From assembly GCA_036172665.1 (NCBI GenBank), contig CM069875.1:10992001-11056000 (forward strand): a DNA stretch of 64,000 nt, written 5' to 3'. Source of the stretch: Prosopocoilus inquinatus. Its lineage: Eukaryota > Arthropoda > Insecta > Coleoptera > Lucanidae. Positions 22,951-34,784 of this stretch are shown here, in pieces (position 1 is the stretch's first letter; every line of letters starts with the position of its first letter). The notes beneath the pieces are model-generated. The model saw nothing but the letters and a program-made list of their open reading frames with translations, was not told where the DNA came from and ran no database searches. The position numbers were made by a program, and so were the translations under genes.

Positions 22951-23340
22951 AGGGTGAGTTTTTTTATCTTGCGATAACGCAATATCTTGAAAACTATGCA
23001 TCTGATCAAAAAGCTTTGTTTGTTCGATCCGAATGGGCCTATCTAGTGGTACCAATTGCGAACCCCCACACCCACCCCCGGTGGATGGGGCTGGGGGCAA
23101 CTTTCAAATTGCAAATAGGAACTACCATTTTTTGTTGAAGATTCGAATTCTACGCCTCAAGCTACATAACATTTGTCTGAATCTTTGTTTTGGATTCTTG
23201 GCCCGTGAATTTTTGCAAAGTCTATCTTTAGCCTTACCCAGGAATAACAACGCCGACGCACAGTGGTTCATTATCTGGCGCGGAAAAAAGCCTAAATATA
23301 ATTTAATATTTAAAAAATTCAAATCTAGGGAAAAGTAAGT
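22951..23340. repeat. Dispersed repeat beginning with CAGGGTGAG
   Basis: Immediately left of the palindromic MITE is a 'tatacagggtgag' start typical of TA-targeting elements, with a C/G-rich patch (CCCACACCCACCCCCGGTGG) at 23061-23085. No matching right end was found. Plus-strand reading frames here are short and unrecognised. Confidence 0.3.
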
Positions 23341-23343
23341 ATA

Positions 23344-24086
23344 CACTGTGAACGTTTAGAGTGGAACAATCCATATAAATAAGTGCCAGATCATCTGCAG
23401 CTAAAATCCTCGGACAGGTAAACCTATTTTTATTAGCGCGAATATTTTTTTAAAGTTATCTTTTTTTTCAACCCCCACCCCTTTCGGCAATGACGTTATC
23501 GACATTTTTTTTTAATAGCACGCCCCCAAATTTCTACCAGATTTGGGTAGATTTGAGAATTTTGAATTGATCAATATACATAATTTGACAATCGCATTGC
23601 CGGTACCCGAGATATTAATTACGAAAAAAAACAAAAAATGGAAAATTTTCTACGGTTTATTTCAGACAAATGAACAACTGATGCATGAGCCGGTAAATAA
23701 TCATTTGTTTCAACACCTTAGTTGAAATAAATAATAAAAAGTATCATCAAGTAAATTTGACAGATCTTGATCATTTTTCTTCCGTGGAACCTCCATTTTT
23801 TGTGTGTATCTTTCGTAATTAATACCTCGGGTACCGTCAGTGCGAATGTCAAATTACGCATATTGATGAAATCAGAATTTTCAAATCTACCCAAATCTGC
23901 TAGAAAAATGGGGGCGTGCTATTAAAAAAAATTCGATGACGTCATTGCGCAAAGGGGTGAGGGTGGAAAAAAAGATGACTTTAAAAAATAGCCCTAATGA
24001 AAATAGGTTTACCTGTCCGAGGATTTCGACCGCAGATGATCTGGTACTCATTTATATGAATTGTTCAACACTAAACGTTTACAGTG
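23344..24086. mobile_element. Palindromic Tc1/mariner-like MITE, TA duplication
   Basis: Left CACTGTGAACGTTTAGAGTG and right CACTAAACGTTTACAGTG pair, with TA at 23342-23343 and 24087-24088. Arms of about 330 bp match through GATCATCTGCAG, CCTCGGACAGGTAAACC, CCCCCACCCCTTT and GGTACCCGAGATATTAATTA to a centre near 23700. No transposase. Confidence 0.75.
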
Positions 24087-25013
24087 TATAAAGTCTCTGG
24101 CATATTATAGAAAAAATTAGACTGATCCGCGAGCTTAGAGCCTACTCTGATAAGAATTAGAAACTATCGGATTTAATAAGCGTGCATTGACGTTTTTTCA
24201 GTTATCTGTGGTTTTCTTTCAAAAATCCACATCGGTAAGTAAATTTTGTTTTTCGTTGACCGTTTATTAATTTCAATATTAATGAATTATTTTGTTGAAA
24301 AAACGATGTATTAATAGACGTCACTAATACACTCTTTTTCATTAAGTAACCGTTTTTGCGATTTATTTATTATAATTTTGTCACAAAAAAAGAGTTTACG
24401 GTCAACGACAAAATATTGTAATAAACTAATTTCTTTTTAATATTTCATGTAACTTCAAATTAGAGTAGTTAAAAAAATATTTAGGTGACATACGTAATTA
24501 CAACAAAATTATTGCCGTGTTTGTTGTTTGTTGTGGTGGACTACAGAACTAGTTTTATTAGCGCGTAATCATTTCGACTATATAACCTCAAGTATAAAAT
24601 GATAGCCAAAAAGTGGGCATCAAATGAGAAAGATCTATATATTTTGATTTTTCGAAAAACTTTTTGCGGCAATAATTTCTGCTTGTCTGAAAACTTATTT
24701 AGCCCCTATCAGATATACCGAGTGAATTTTACTTAGTTAGAAAGCAGAGTTTTTTTAATTGATCAAAACCGTAAAATTCTTATTACTCGGAAAGTAATCA
24801 AGATTTCAATGAGATTTCTTTAGCCCGTTTCAGTTTATTGCATAATGTCAAGGTCAGAAAATAGGTCAGTTTTCTTTAATTTCCCGAAAAATTGAATTTT
24901 TCAATTTTTAGAATATTCTCAAAATTTCACGTACTTAAATTTAATTTCAGAATTCAAGTTTTTTAGGATGAAAACTTCAAATATTTATAATGGGCTCGTT
25001 TAACATTTTTCTT
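24087..25013. other. Intergenic stretch left of the 312-bp array
   Basis: AT-rich. 24605-24690 (GATAGCCAAAAAGTGGGCAT, CTTTTTGCGGCAATAATTTC) is a faint relic of the giant-palindrome MITE family. No coding feature. Confidence 0.35.
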
Positions 25014-28000
25014 TTAGAAAAATTTTTTGTGCAAATCGTTTTTGATTGCAGTGAGAACCTCGAGCAGCCTCTGGACAGCTGTTTCAGCCCTGCTTGGGGC
25101 TTCTTCAGCAGAGACGTAGCTCGACATTCCCACTGCAGACCAAAAACGACTTGCCCAATTTATTCGCAAATGCGATGTAAGAATGATGAACATATAAAAT
25201 AGCGACATCTTACTATCGCTTTTTGACCTAACATTGCAGTAGGATAGAAAAATTGAAGCGGAATTTGCTCCTAATGAGTCCCCCATGCAAGGCGGCCATG
25301 CTTGCTGTCAAAGCATAATGAAAGATTTTAGAAAAATTTTGCGCAAATCGTTTTTGATTGCAGTGAGAACCTCGAGCAGCCTCTGGACAGCTGTTTCAGC
25401 CCTGCTTGGGGCTTCTTCAGCAGAGACGTAGCTCGACATTCCCACTGCAGACCAAAAACGACTTGCCCAATTTATTCGCAAATGCGATGTAAGAATGATG
25501 AACATATAAAATAGCGACATCTTACTATCGCTTTTTGACCTAACATTGCAGTAGGATAGAAAAATTGAAGCGGAATTTGCTCCTAATGAGTCCCCCATGC
25601 AAGGCGGCCATGCTTGCTGTCAAAGCATAATGAAAGATTTTAGAAAAATTTTGCGCAAATCGTTTTTGATTGCAGTGAGAACCTCGAGCAGCCTCTGGAC
25701 AGCTGTTTCAGCCCTGCTTGGGGCTTCTTCAGCAGAGACGTAGCTCGACATTCCCACTGCAGACCAAAAACGACTTGCCCAATTTATTCGCAAATGCGAT
25801 GTAAGAATGATGAACATATAAAATAGCGACATCTTACTATCGCTTTTTGACCTAACATTGCAGTAGGATAGACAAATTGAAGCGGAATTTGCTCCTAATG
25901 AGTCCCCCATGCAAGGCGGCCATGCTTGCTGTCAAAGCATAATGAAAGATTTTAGAAAAATTTTGTGCAAATCGTTTTTGATTGCAGTGAGAACCTCGAG
26001 CAGCCTCTGGACAGCTGTTTCAGCCCTGCTTGGGGCTTCTTCAGCAGAGACGTAGCTCGACATTCCCACTGCAGACCAAAAACGACTTGCCCAATTTATT
26101 CGCAAATGCGATGTAAGAATGATGAACATATAAAATAGCGACATCTTACTATCGCTTTTTGACCTAACATTGCAGTAGGATAGCCAAATTGAAGCGGAAT
26201 TTGCTCCTAATGAGTCCCCCATGCAAGGCGGCCATGCTTGCTGTCAAAGCATAATGAAAGATTTTAGAAAAATTTTGCGCAAATCTTTTTTGATTGCAGT
26301 GAGAACCTCGAGCAGCCTCTGGACAGCTGTTTCAGCCCTGCTTGGGGCTTCTTCAGCAGAGACGTAGCTCGACATTCCCACTGCAGACCAAAAACGACTT
26401 GCCCAATTTATTCGCAAATGCGATGTAAGAATGATGAACATATAAAATAGCGACATCTTACTATCGCTTTTTGACCTAACATTGCAGTAGGATAGAAAAA
26501 TTGAAGCGGAATTTGCTCCTAATGAGTCCCCCATGCAAGGCGGCCATGCTTGCTGTCAAAGCATAATGAAAGATTTTAGAAAAATTTTGCGCAAATCGTT
26601 TTTGATTGCAGTGAGAACCTCGAGCAGCCTCTGGACAGCTGTTTCAGCCCTGCTTGGGGCTTCTTCAGCAGAGACGTAGCTCGACATTCCCACTGCAGAC
26701 CAAAAACGACTTGCCCAATTTATTCGCAAATGCGATGTAAGAATGATGAACATATAAAATAGCGACATCTTACTATCGCTTTTTGACCTAACATTGCAGT
26801 AGGATAGAAAAATTGAAGCGGAATTTGCTCCTAATGAGTCCCCCATGCAAGGCGGCCATGCTTGCTGTCAAAGCATAATGAAAGATTTTAGAAAAATTTT
26901 GCGCAAATCGTTTTTGATTGCAGTGAGAACCTCGAGCAGCCTCTGGACAGCTGTTTCAGCCCTGCTTGGGGCTTCTTCAGCAGAGACGTAGCTCGACATT
27001 CCCACTGCAGACCAAAAACGACTTGCCCAATTTATTCGCAAATGCGATGTAAGAATGATGAACATATAAAATAGCGACATCTTACTATCGCTTTTTGACC
27101 TAACATTGCAGTAGGATAGACAAATTGAAGCGGAATTTGCTCCTAATGAGTCCCCCATGCAAGGCGGCCATGCTTGCTGTCAAAGCATAATGAAAGATTT
27201 TAGAAAAATTTTGTGCAAATCGTTTTTGATTGCAGTGAGAACCTCGAGCAGCCTCTGGACAGCTGTTTCAGCCCTGCTTGGGGCTTCTTCAGCAGAGACG
27301 TAGCTCGACATTCCCACTGCAGACCAAAAACGACTTGCCCAATTTATTCGCAAATGCGATGTAAGAATGATGAACATATAAAATAGCGACATCTTACTAT
27401 CGCTTTTTGACCTAACATTGCAGTAGGATAGCCAAATTGAAGCGGAATTTGCTCCTAATGAGTCCCCCATGCAAGGCGGCCATGCTTGCTGTCAAAGCAT
27501 AATGAAAGATTTTAGAAAAATTTTGCGCAAATCGTTTTTGATTGCAGTGAGAACCTCGAGCAGCCTCTGGACAGCTGTTTCAGCCCTGCTTGGGGCTTCT
27601 TCAGCAGAGACGTAGCTCGACATTCCCACTGCAGACCAAAAACGACTTGCCCAATTTATTCGCAAATGCGATGTAAGAATGATGAACATATAAAATAGCG
27701 ACATCTTACTATCGCTTTTTGACCTAACATTGCAGTAGGATAGACAAATTGAAGCGGAATTTGCTCCTAATGAGTCCCCCATGCAAGGCGGCCATGCTTG
27801 CTGTCAAAGCATAATGAAAGATTTTAGAAAAATTTTGCGCAAATCGTTTTTGATTGCAGTGAGAACCTCGAGCAGCCTCTGGACAGCTGTTTCAGCCCTG
27901 CTTGGGGCTTCTTCAGCAGAGACGTAGCTCGACATTCCCACTGCAGACCAAAAACGACTTGCCCAATTTATTCGCAAATGCGATGTAAGAATGATGAACA

Positions 28001-29044
28001 TATAAAATAGCGACATCTTACTATCGCTTTTTGACCTAACATTGCAGTAGGATAGCCAAATTGAAGCGGAATTTGCTCCTAATGAGTCCCCCATGCAAGG
28101 CGGCCATGCTTGCTGTCAAAGCATAATGAAAGATTTTAGAAAAATTTTGCGCAAATCGTTTTTGATTGCAGTGAGAACCTCGAGCAGCCTCTGGACAGCT
28201 GTTTCAGCCCTGCTTGGGGCTTCTTCAGCAGAGACGTAGCTCGACATTCCCACTGCAGACCAAAAACGACTTGCCCAATTTATTCGCAAATGCGATGTAA
28301 GAATGATGAACATATAAAATAGCGACATCTTACTATCGCTTTTTGACCTAACATTGCAGTAGGATAGACAAATTGAAGCGGAATTTGCTCCTAATGAGTC
28401 CCCCATGCAAGGCGGCCATGCTTGCTGTCAAAGCATAATGAAAGATTTTAGAAAAATTTTGCGCAAATCGTTTTTGATTGCAGTGAGAACCTCGAGCAGC
28501 CTCTGGACAGCTGTTTCAGCCCTGCTTGGGGCTTCTTCAGCAGAGACGTAGCTCGACATTCCCACTGCAGACCAAAAACGACTTGCCCAATTTATTCGCA
28601 AATGCGATGTAAGAATGATGAACATATAAAATAGCAACATCTTACTATCGCTTCTTGACCTAACATTGCAGTAGGATAGACAAATTGAAGCGGGATTTGC
28701 TCCTAATGAGTCCCCCATGCAAGGCGGCCATGCTTGCTGTCAAAGCATAATGAAAGATTTTAGAAAAATTTTGTGCAAATCCCTGCTTGGGGCTTCTTCA
28801 GCAGAACCCCAAGCAGGGCTGAAACAGCTGTCCAGAGGCTGCTCGAGGTTCTCACTGCAATCAAAAACGATTTGCACAAAATTTTTCTAAAATCTTTCAT
28901 AATGCTTTGACAGCAAGCATGGCCGCCTTGCATGGGGGACTCATTAGGAGCAAATCCCGCTTCAATTTGTCTATCCTACTGCAATGTTAGGTCAAAAAGC
29001 GATAGTAAGATGTCGCTATTTTATATGTTAATTCTTACATTTAA
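25014..29044 (-). repeat. Tandem array of about 12 units of 312 bp plus an inverted tail
   Basis: From 25014 to about 28780 the same 312-bp unit repeats twelve times with very few differences, then a partial 13th unit ends at 28782. There the sequence flips, and 28806-29030 is an inverted partial copy ending in the family's usual terminus GATGTCGCTATTTTATATGTT minus its last base. Each unit carries a hammerhead-like motif on the minus strand (25048-25136 plus multiples of 312), a TTCGCAAATGCGATGTAAG block and the palindromic GCGACATCTTACTATCGC block. The minus-strand 96-codon ORF in each unit looks incidental. No flanking duplication was found for this copy. It is likely a mobile element amplified in place. 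Confidence 0.85.
25048..25136 (-). ncRNA. Hammerhead-like ribozyme motif, representative of the array
   Basis: Read on the minus strand: outer stem GCAGTGGGAA (25136-25127) with TTCTCACTGC (25057-25048); core CTGAAGA (25108-25102); stem II AGCCC/GGGCT with loop CAAGCA; GAAA (25085-25082); stem III CAGC/GCTG; then CTCGAGG. The conserved core positions of a type I hammerhead are present in order. Position 16.1 is C (GCU before the predicted bond), allowed only under the relaxed NHH rule, and the core-proximal part of stem I is weak (C-G, G-U, mismatch, G-U, G-C). The motif repeats every 312 bp, eleven further times, to 28480-28568. Confidence 0.55.
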
Positions 29045-30635
29045 ATTGAAGGATGGAGTGAAACTGGATGCTAAACGGCCAATAGCATGTAGGAGTTTTT
29101 GAAGGACAAATTTAAAGTACTCCTCCTAGTTAAAAAATAAATGTATAGGTACTTTTTTTCGTTCACAAAATCGTGATCCAAATGTGTTTTGAACACAGCC
29201 ATTCTTTTCTTTGAATCTCTCTATTTTTAAAACTTGTTTGGATTGAATTATGGTTATTTGCAAATGAACTGTCAATCAAAAATTCAAGTCAGGTGTTTCG
29301 TTGCAACAAACTACGAAATTCAGGTCCAAACTATTGGAAACACGATTCAAACTTTTAAGCGAAAGAAAGCACCTATTGTCCTTTGTTACCATTTCGACTG
29401 TTCGACCTGTTGTAACATGTGCAGTTGAAGGAGCACAAAGACGAATGGTAACCCTAAGCACAGTCTATACGGTTATTTAACCGGTGGTAGTTTTGCGTTA
29501 ATAGCCTTTTCCGATAACTCAATCGAAGTTATTTAGTTAGTGTGTTTTTGCTGTCACGTGGCTTAGGGGTTAGTTACAGGCTTTGTGGCGGTTGCATTTT
29601 TAAATTTGACACAGACAATTTGTGATTGAATCAAGTTGACGTTAGCACGCAGAACCACGGATCTGTGTAGAACTCACTGAATAACAGAGAGATAGCAATG
29701 TTCCACAACTCTCTGACCAGGTTAGGAAAATAGTAACCGGAATAACGTATGTGACGTCATATCAACAGTTACCGTAATTCACAAAAATGCAGTGGTTACT
29801 TATTTCGCCTAACCACACGTAACCAGTTAGTTGCTAAAAATACCTTAAAATACGCGGGTACTACGCAAAGCGAAACTAGACAAAACAAGACAATAATTTA
29901 AAAAAATGTGTTGTAATTCTAACATTTTAAAGTAAAAAATCTTAAACCGGACAGAATTATAAGGAAAAGCACTCAACGTTTCACTATCGATTGATAGGTT
30001 CATCAGTCCTCCTCAATTCTCCTGATACTCTTTTTAGAGCTATTTAGAATAAATAAAAATTTGGTTCAAAACCGTTGGCACCTTTGACATCTCACATCCA
30101 CCAGCATTATTCAATTGCAATCAGGGTGGGATTAAAAGAAATCACAGAAAATTTTCCAATTAATTTTTCTTATTTTAAATATCAATTTGTAATGTATTTT
30201 TTATCAAGTACTTTGTTTTATTAATTTACTTTAATTAAATAAATGTATAATTTGTGTAATATTTAAGCACGTGATTTTAAAATAAAATAAGTAAATATTG
30301 TGGAACACAAAATATAAATTCTTCTTTTATTATTTTTTTTCTATTAAAATGCATTCGTTATTTAGCAACTGTGCTAGCCGACTTGAGTAAAAGTGGTAAA
30401 ATGTATAAGCATTCACATTTTTAGAACGAGACCAAGAGCTGTATTAAGAGTAAGACATGCATACTTTATTGCGATCACGGGACTTCCTTAGGTACCGAGT
30501 GGAACTGACAGCAGTAGCCGCAAGCACGTGACCTTCCACTCGCTTTCGAAGTGACTGAAAATCCCAAAATCTCGGAAAAATGGCGAACTCGAAACATATG
30601 TTGCGAGTCGACTGAATGAGAATCCCTGGGCGGAT
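29045..30635. other. Intergenic region between array and LTR element
   Basis: 29150-29220 resembles 11880-11960 (TTCACAAAATCGT...ATCCAAA), a dispersed repeat. 29470-29850 has ends rich in AACCGGT/GGTTAC and TTAGTTGCTAAAAATACC, similar to the Harbinger termini at 52744 and 57070, and may be a derived MITE. A PLE-type hammerhead lies at 29970-30010. No gene recognised. Confidence 0.4.
29972..30008 (-). ncRNA. Penelope-type hammerhead motif
   Basis: Minus strand: CTGATGA (30006-30000), hairpin CTATC/GATAG with loop AATC, then GAAAC (29982-29978) and GTTGAGTGC. The core is complete and canonical. The downstream string GTTGAGTGC is shared with 51889-51900, which lies in the Penelope-like tail. 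Confidence 0.55.
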
Positions 30636-31149
30636 CAATTTTTAGCATCAGTTACGCCACCTGGCGTCACAGAACGTTACCGAAGCTATGCGGTCATTCT
30701 AGTAAGTTCGAGCAAAAGAAGGCTCTGCTATAAAAGCCGTACGATCCGCCAGGAGTTTAGTTATTAAATTAGCCAGCGAAGGGTTCGAACCTCGAATCAA
30801 TAAAAAGTACTTTAGAAAAATTTTGTGCAAATCGTTTTTGATTGCAGTGAGAACCTCGAGCAGCCTCTGGACAGCTGTTTCAGCCCTGCTTGGGGCTTCT
30901 TCAGCAGAAACGTAGCTCGACATTCCCACTGCAGACCAAAAACGACTTGCCCAATTTATTCGCAAATGCGATGTAAGAATGATAGTAAGATGTCGCTATT
31001 TTATATGTTAATAAAAAGTACATTTTGTAAGTGTTATTTGATAGACAAGCTCATTACAATTGTGTTGTTAATTGTGTAAAGCAACAACTTTTAATTAAAG
31101 TGTTCTGAAATTTAACGACTATAATTTGTGAACTCCCAAATTCGTAACA
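30636..31149 (+). mobile_element. 5' LTR of a decayed LTR retrotransposon, split by a 312-family insertion
   Basis: 30639-30810 matches the 3' LTR at 38840-39015 (GCCACCTGGCGTCACAGAAC, TATAAAAGCCGTACGATCCG, CCAGCGAAGG) with few changes. A TATAAA promoter-like motif is at about 30730. The first part of the LTR (TGTTAAGCC...) is not recognisable here. After the 199-bp insertion (30811-31009) the LTR continues to TTCGTAACA at 31149, followed by a primer-binding-site-like AATTGGTGTCAG. Confidence 0.7.
30811..31009 (-). mobile_element. Solo 312-family insertion with 12-bp target duplication
   Basis: A 199-bp copy from TTTAGAAAAATTTTGTGCAA to GTCGCTATTTTATATGTT, with a complete hammerhead-like motif at 30844-30932 (minus). 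AATAAAAAGTAC flanks it at 30799-30810 and 31010-31021. The related 3' LTR of the host element lacks the insertion at this point, supporting insertion over loss. Confidence 0.85.
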
Positions 31150-32520
31150 AATTGGTGTCAGACGCGGAAATTTCAAGAATGAAGCTGTGCGAATGAAACG
31201 TGAAAGAGCTGCGTGAGGAATTATAAGAAAGAAGCCTGGAAAATTCGGAAAAGAAAAGCGCCTTACAAACACGGCTGAAACAAGCTCTTGTAGGTGAAGG
31301 TAAAAATCCAAAAACATTTGAATTTGAAATTGAAGACGCGGCAGCTCTATTGAAAGAAGTGAAAGAAAGAATAAAGGAAGTCAGTGAAAATATGAAATTA
31401 CAAGTGAAAGAACAAACGCAAGAAATGAGAAAACAAATGGAACGTATGGAAATGAAAATGGAAACTTCAGTTTAAAAACCGATCTAAGTATAGAAAATAT
31501 GAAGATGCAAATTGATGAAAAGTTCGAAGATCTTAAAACCAAATGTGACGGGAAAATTGAGGAAAAAATTGATGATGTCCGAAATCAATTTGATAGCGCA
31601 ATTATTGATTTGAAATTTGAATTTGGCGATAAACTTGAGAAATTTGGTGAAATGAAAATTCAGTTCCAGGATAACAAAGAAGACTTAGATAAACACCTGC
31701 ATAAAGTGGAACTTGGGCGCACTATTACACCATCATCTGTCAAGTCAGAAATTAAAACCTCCAAAATTTGACGGCGACTTACCTTGGTCTACTTTCATCC
31801 GACAGTTTAAAATTGCTGCTGACGTGAATGGCTGGAATGACAGCGACAGAGCTGCAGCACTCGTTTTGGCTCTGCGAGGTCCAGCATTGAGTGCATTACA
31901 GTCCATTCCCGAGGAAGTACAGAACAACTTTGATCAACTGGTGGAGAAGTTGGAAATGCGTCTTGGTGATGCACACATGAAGCAATTCCATACCATCCAA
32001 TTGAAAACTCATACCCAGAAGAATGGTGAGTCCCTTCAAGAATTTGAACTCGACATTGAGAGACTGGTACGCATGGCATATGGAGATTTTTTTGAACCAG
32101 TTTTTCATCGTTTAACCATCCAAGCATACATCGACAGCATTAGAGATCAGGAAATGCAGCAAGTATTACGATTCGTTAACTTCTCCAAATGCACAGATGT
32201 ACTGGCCCGTGCACTGGAATTCGAGGCGGCCAAGCAAGCATCTAAAAGTCTAGTACGAATACGAGAAGTGAAAGCTGTTGTTGATGACAGTGACAACTGA
32301 GATCAGCAGCGCCAAGAAAGGAATTTTACTGACTGGGTCTCCGGTGAAGATCCAAGAAACAATTCCTATTCGTCTTGCAAATGTCAACAGTTACCCAGTG
32401 ACCATACCCAGCGGAACAGTGGTGGGCAAATGCGAAGCAATTGCTTCTGTAAACCACATTCTTGCCATGGTGAAGACAACAGAACATTTTCACAAGTATC
32501 TTTATGGCCGATAGTTTCAT
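31150..32520 (+). pseudogene. Degenerate gag and fragmentary pol of the LTR element
   Basis: 31350-31770 encodes a lysine/glutamate-rich coiled region. 31720-32297 encodes a retrotransposon gag domain (PPKFDGDLPWSTFIRQF, ALVLALRGPALSALQSIPEE, ESLQEFELDIERLVRMAYG). A frame change joins the two. 32302-32440 reads as a protease-adjacent segment (ETIPIRLANVNSYPVTIPSG). This jumps directly to an RNase H segment (VKTTEHFHKYLYG) and a stop, so reverse transcriptase is deleted. The RNase H segment continues beyond the hAT insertion at 38140. Dead element. Confidence 0.7.
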
Positions 32521-32583
32521 CTTGGAACCAGGATTGGAAAAAAAACTATTTTTTATCAAGAACAAAACTTCTATATTTTTTTG

Positions 32584-34094
32584 GAAAAATTTTGTGCAAA
32601 TCGTTTTTGATTGCAGTGAGAACCTCGAGCAGCCTCTGGACAGCTGTTTCAGCCCTGCTTGGGGCTTCTTCAGCAGAAACGTAGCTCGACATTCCCACTG
32701 CAGACCAAAAACGACTTGCCCAATTTATTCGCAAATGCGATGTAAGAATGATGAACATATAAAATAGCGACATCTTACTATCGCTTTTTGACCTAACATT
32801 GCAGTAGGATAGACAAATTGAAGCGGGATTTGCTCCTAATGAGTCCCCCATGCAAGGCGGCCATGCTTGCTGTCAAAGCATAATGAAAGATTTTAGAAAA
32901 ATTTTGTGCAAATCGTTTTTGATTGCAGTGAGAACCTCGAGCAGCCTCTGGACAGCTGTTTCAGCCCTGCTTGGGGCTTCTTCAGCAGAAACGTAGCTCG
33001 ACATTCCCACTGCAGACCAAAAACGACTTGCCCAATTTATTCGCAAATGCGATGTAAGAATGATGAACATATAAAATAGCGACATCTTACTATCGCTTTT
33101 TGACCTAACATTGCAGTAGGATAGACAAATTGAAGCGGGATTTGCTCCTAATGAGTCCCCCATGCAAGGCGGCCATGCTTGCTGTCAAAGCATAATGAAA
33201 GATTTTAGAAAAATTTTGTGCAAATCGTTTTTGATTGCAGTGAGAACCTCGAGCAGCCTCTGGACAGCTGTTTCAGCCCTGCTTGGGGCTTCTTCAGCAG
33301 AAACGTAGCTCGACATTCCCACTGCAGACCAAAAACGACTTGCCCAATTTATTCGCAAATGCGATGTAAGAATGATGAACATATAAAATAGCGACATCTT
33401 ACTATCGCTTTTTGACCTAACATTGCAGTAGGATAGACAAATTGAAGCGGGATTTGCTCCTAATGAGTCCCCCATGCAAGGCGGCCATGCTTGCTGTCAA
33501 AGCATAATGAAAGATTTTAGAAAAATTTTGTGCAAATCGTTTTTGATTGCAGTGAGAACCTCGAGCAGCCTCTGGACAGCTGTTTCAGCCCTGCTTGGGG
33601 CTTCTTCAGCAGAAACGTAGCTCGACATTCCCACTGCAGACCAAAAACGACTTGCCCAATTTATTCGCAAATGCGATGTAAGAATTAATTAATTAATTAG
33701 GAGCAAATCCCGCTTCAATTTGTCTATCCTACTGCAATATTAGGTCAAAAAGCGATAGTAAGATGTCGCTATTTTATATGTTCATCATTCTTACATCGCA
33801 TTTGCGAATAGATTGGGCAAGTCGTTTTTGGTCTGCAGTGGGAATGTCGAGCTACGTTTCTGCTGAAGAAGCCCCAAGCAGGGCTGAAACAGCTGTCCAG
33901 AGGCTGCTCGAGGTTCTCACTGCAATCAAAAACGATTTGCACAAAATTTTTCTAAAATCTTTCATTATGCTTTGACAGCAAGCATGGCCGCCTTGCATGG
34001 GGGACTCATTAGGAGCAAATCCCGCTTCAATTTGTCTATCCTACTGCAATGTTAGGTCAAAAAGCGATAGTAAGATGTCGCTATTTTATATGTT
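32584..34094 (-). mobile_element. Second 312-bp array with inverted tail, 12-bp duplication
   Basis: Three and a half units (hammerhead-like motifs on minus at 32613-32701, 32925-33013, 33237-33325, 33549-33637) are followed at about 33685 by AATTAATTAATTAATTAGG and a switch to inverted copies. These include a plus-strand motif at 33835-33923 and end at CTATTTTATATGTT. The 12-bp TATATTTTTTTG flanks the whole block at 32572-32583 and 34095-34106. So direct units and inverted tail arrived as one insertion. Units here keep GAAACGTAGC and AAGCGGGATT, where the first array has GAGACG and GCGGAA. Confidence 0.85.
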
Positions 34095-34784
34095 TATATT
34101 TTTTTGTTTTAAACAGTTTTTTTTTGTTGAAAACATGTTTAAAATTGACCCTAAATTAAACATGTTTTAAATTAAAAAAAAGCAGCTCTTTAAACCAACT
34201 TTTAAATGTTTAAATTTTCCTTACAGCTTACATAAAAAGATATATATTATTATGATTATTTGATATTTGCGTAAAAAGAAGAATTTATTAAAATTCGATC
34301 TCTAATTAAAAGAAAGATGAAAAGTTTGTAATGTTAGATTATGTACCCTTTTAAAAATAATGTATGTACTTTGATAATAATTTAAATCATTTAAGGCAGA
34401 ACTTGATTTATTTAGGATCTACGGTCGCAGTGTTTTTCAAAGAAAGTATGAAGTTTTTGGTATCAACATACCGAGAAAAACATTCCCAATAAAAACTAAA
34501 ATCAAATTCAATCCAAAGAAATATTTTTTTCAAATTACTTGATCGCATTAGAACTAAAATACATGACTCGTGGCTTTCAACTCGGGAAAACAAAAATTTC
34601 AAATATGTAAAAACATGTAGGATGTTCCATTTAAAATAACAAAGTTGATATTACTTCCGGCGAAACCAAAAGTCCAGTAGGTATATGTCTGAAATTTCAA
34701 ATTAAATTTTTGTTTAATTCATCGTTTTCAAATTTTAAACAAACCTTAAAATTCTAGAAGGGCGAATATACGGCCTTAGGACAC

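Noticed and set aside
25258..25310. Second hammerhead on the plus strand of the unit (CTAATGAGTCCCCC)
   Set aside because: The core has A for G at position 5, no GAAA follows a hairpin, and older copies do not conserve it.
25014..28718. Twelve near-identical 96-codon minus-strand ORFs, one per 312-bp unit
   Set aside because: They are copies of one recent repeat. Each overlaps the hammerhead-like motif and ends within its own unit, the composition resembles no protein family, and diverged copies elsewhere lose the frame.
30780..30800. tRNA B-box-like GGGTTCGAACCTC in the LTR
   Set aside because: No A box at the right spacing and no cloverleaf. It is part of the LTR, and the same sequence is in the other LTR.
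25014..34094. CRISPR-like array
   Set aside because: Units are directly contiguous 312-bp repeats with no unique spacers, in a eukaryotic context.
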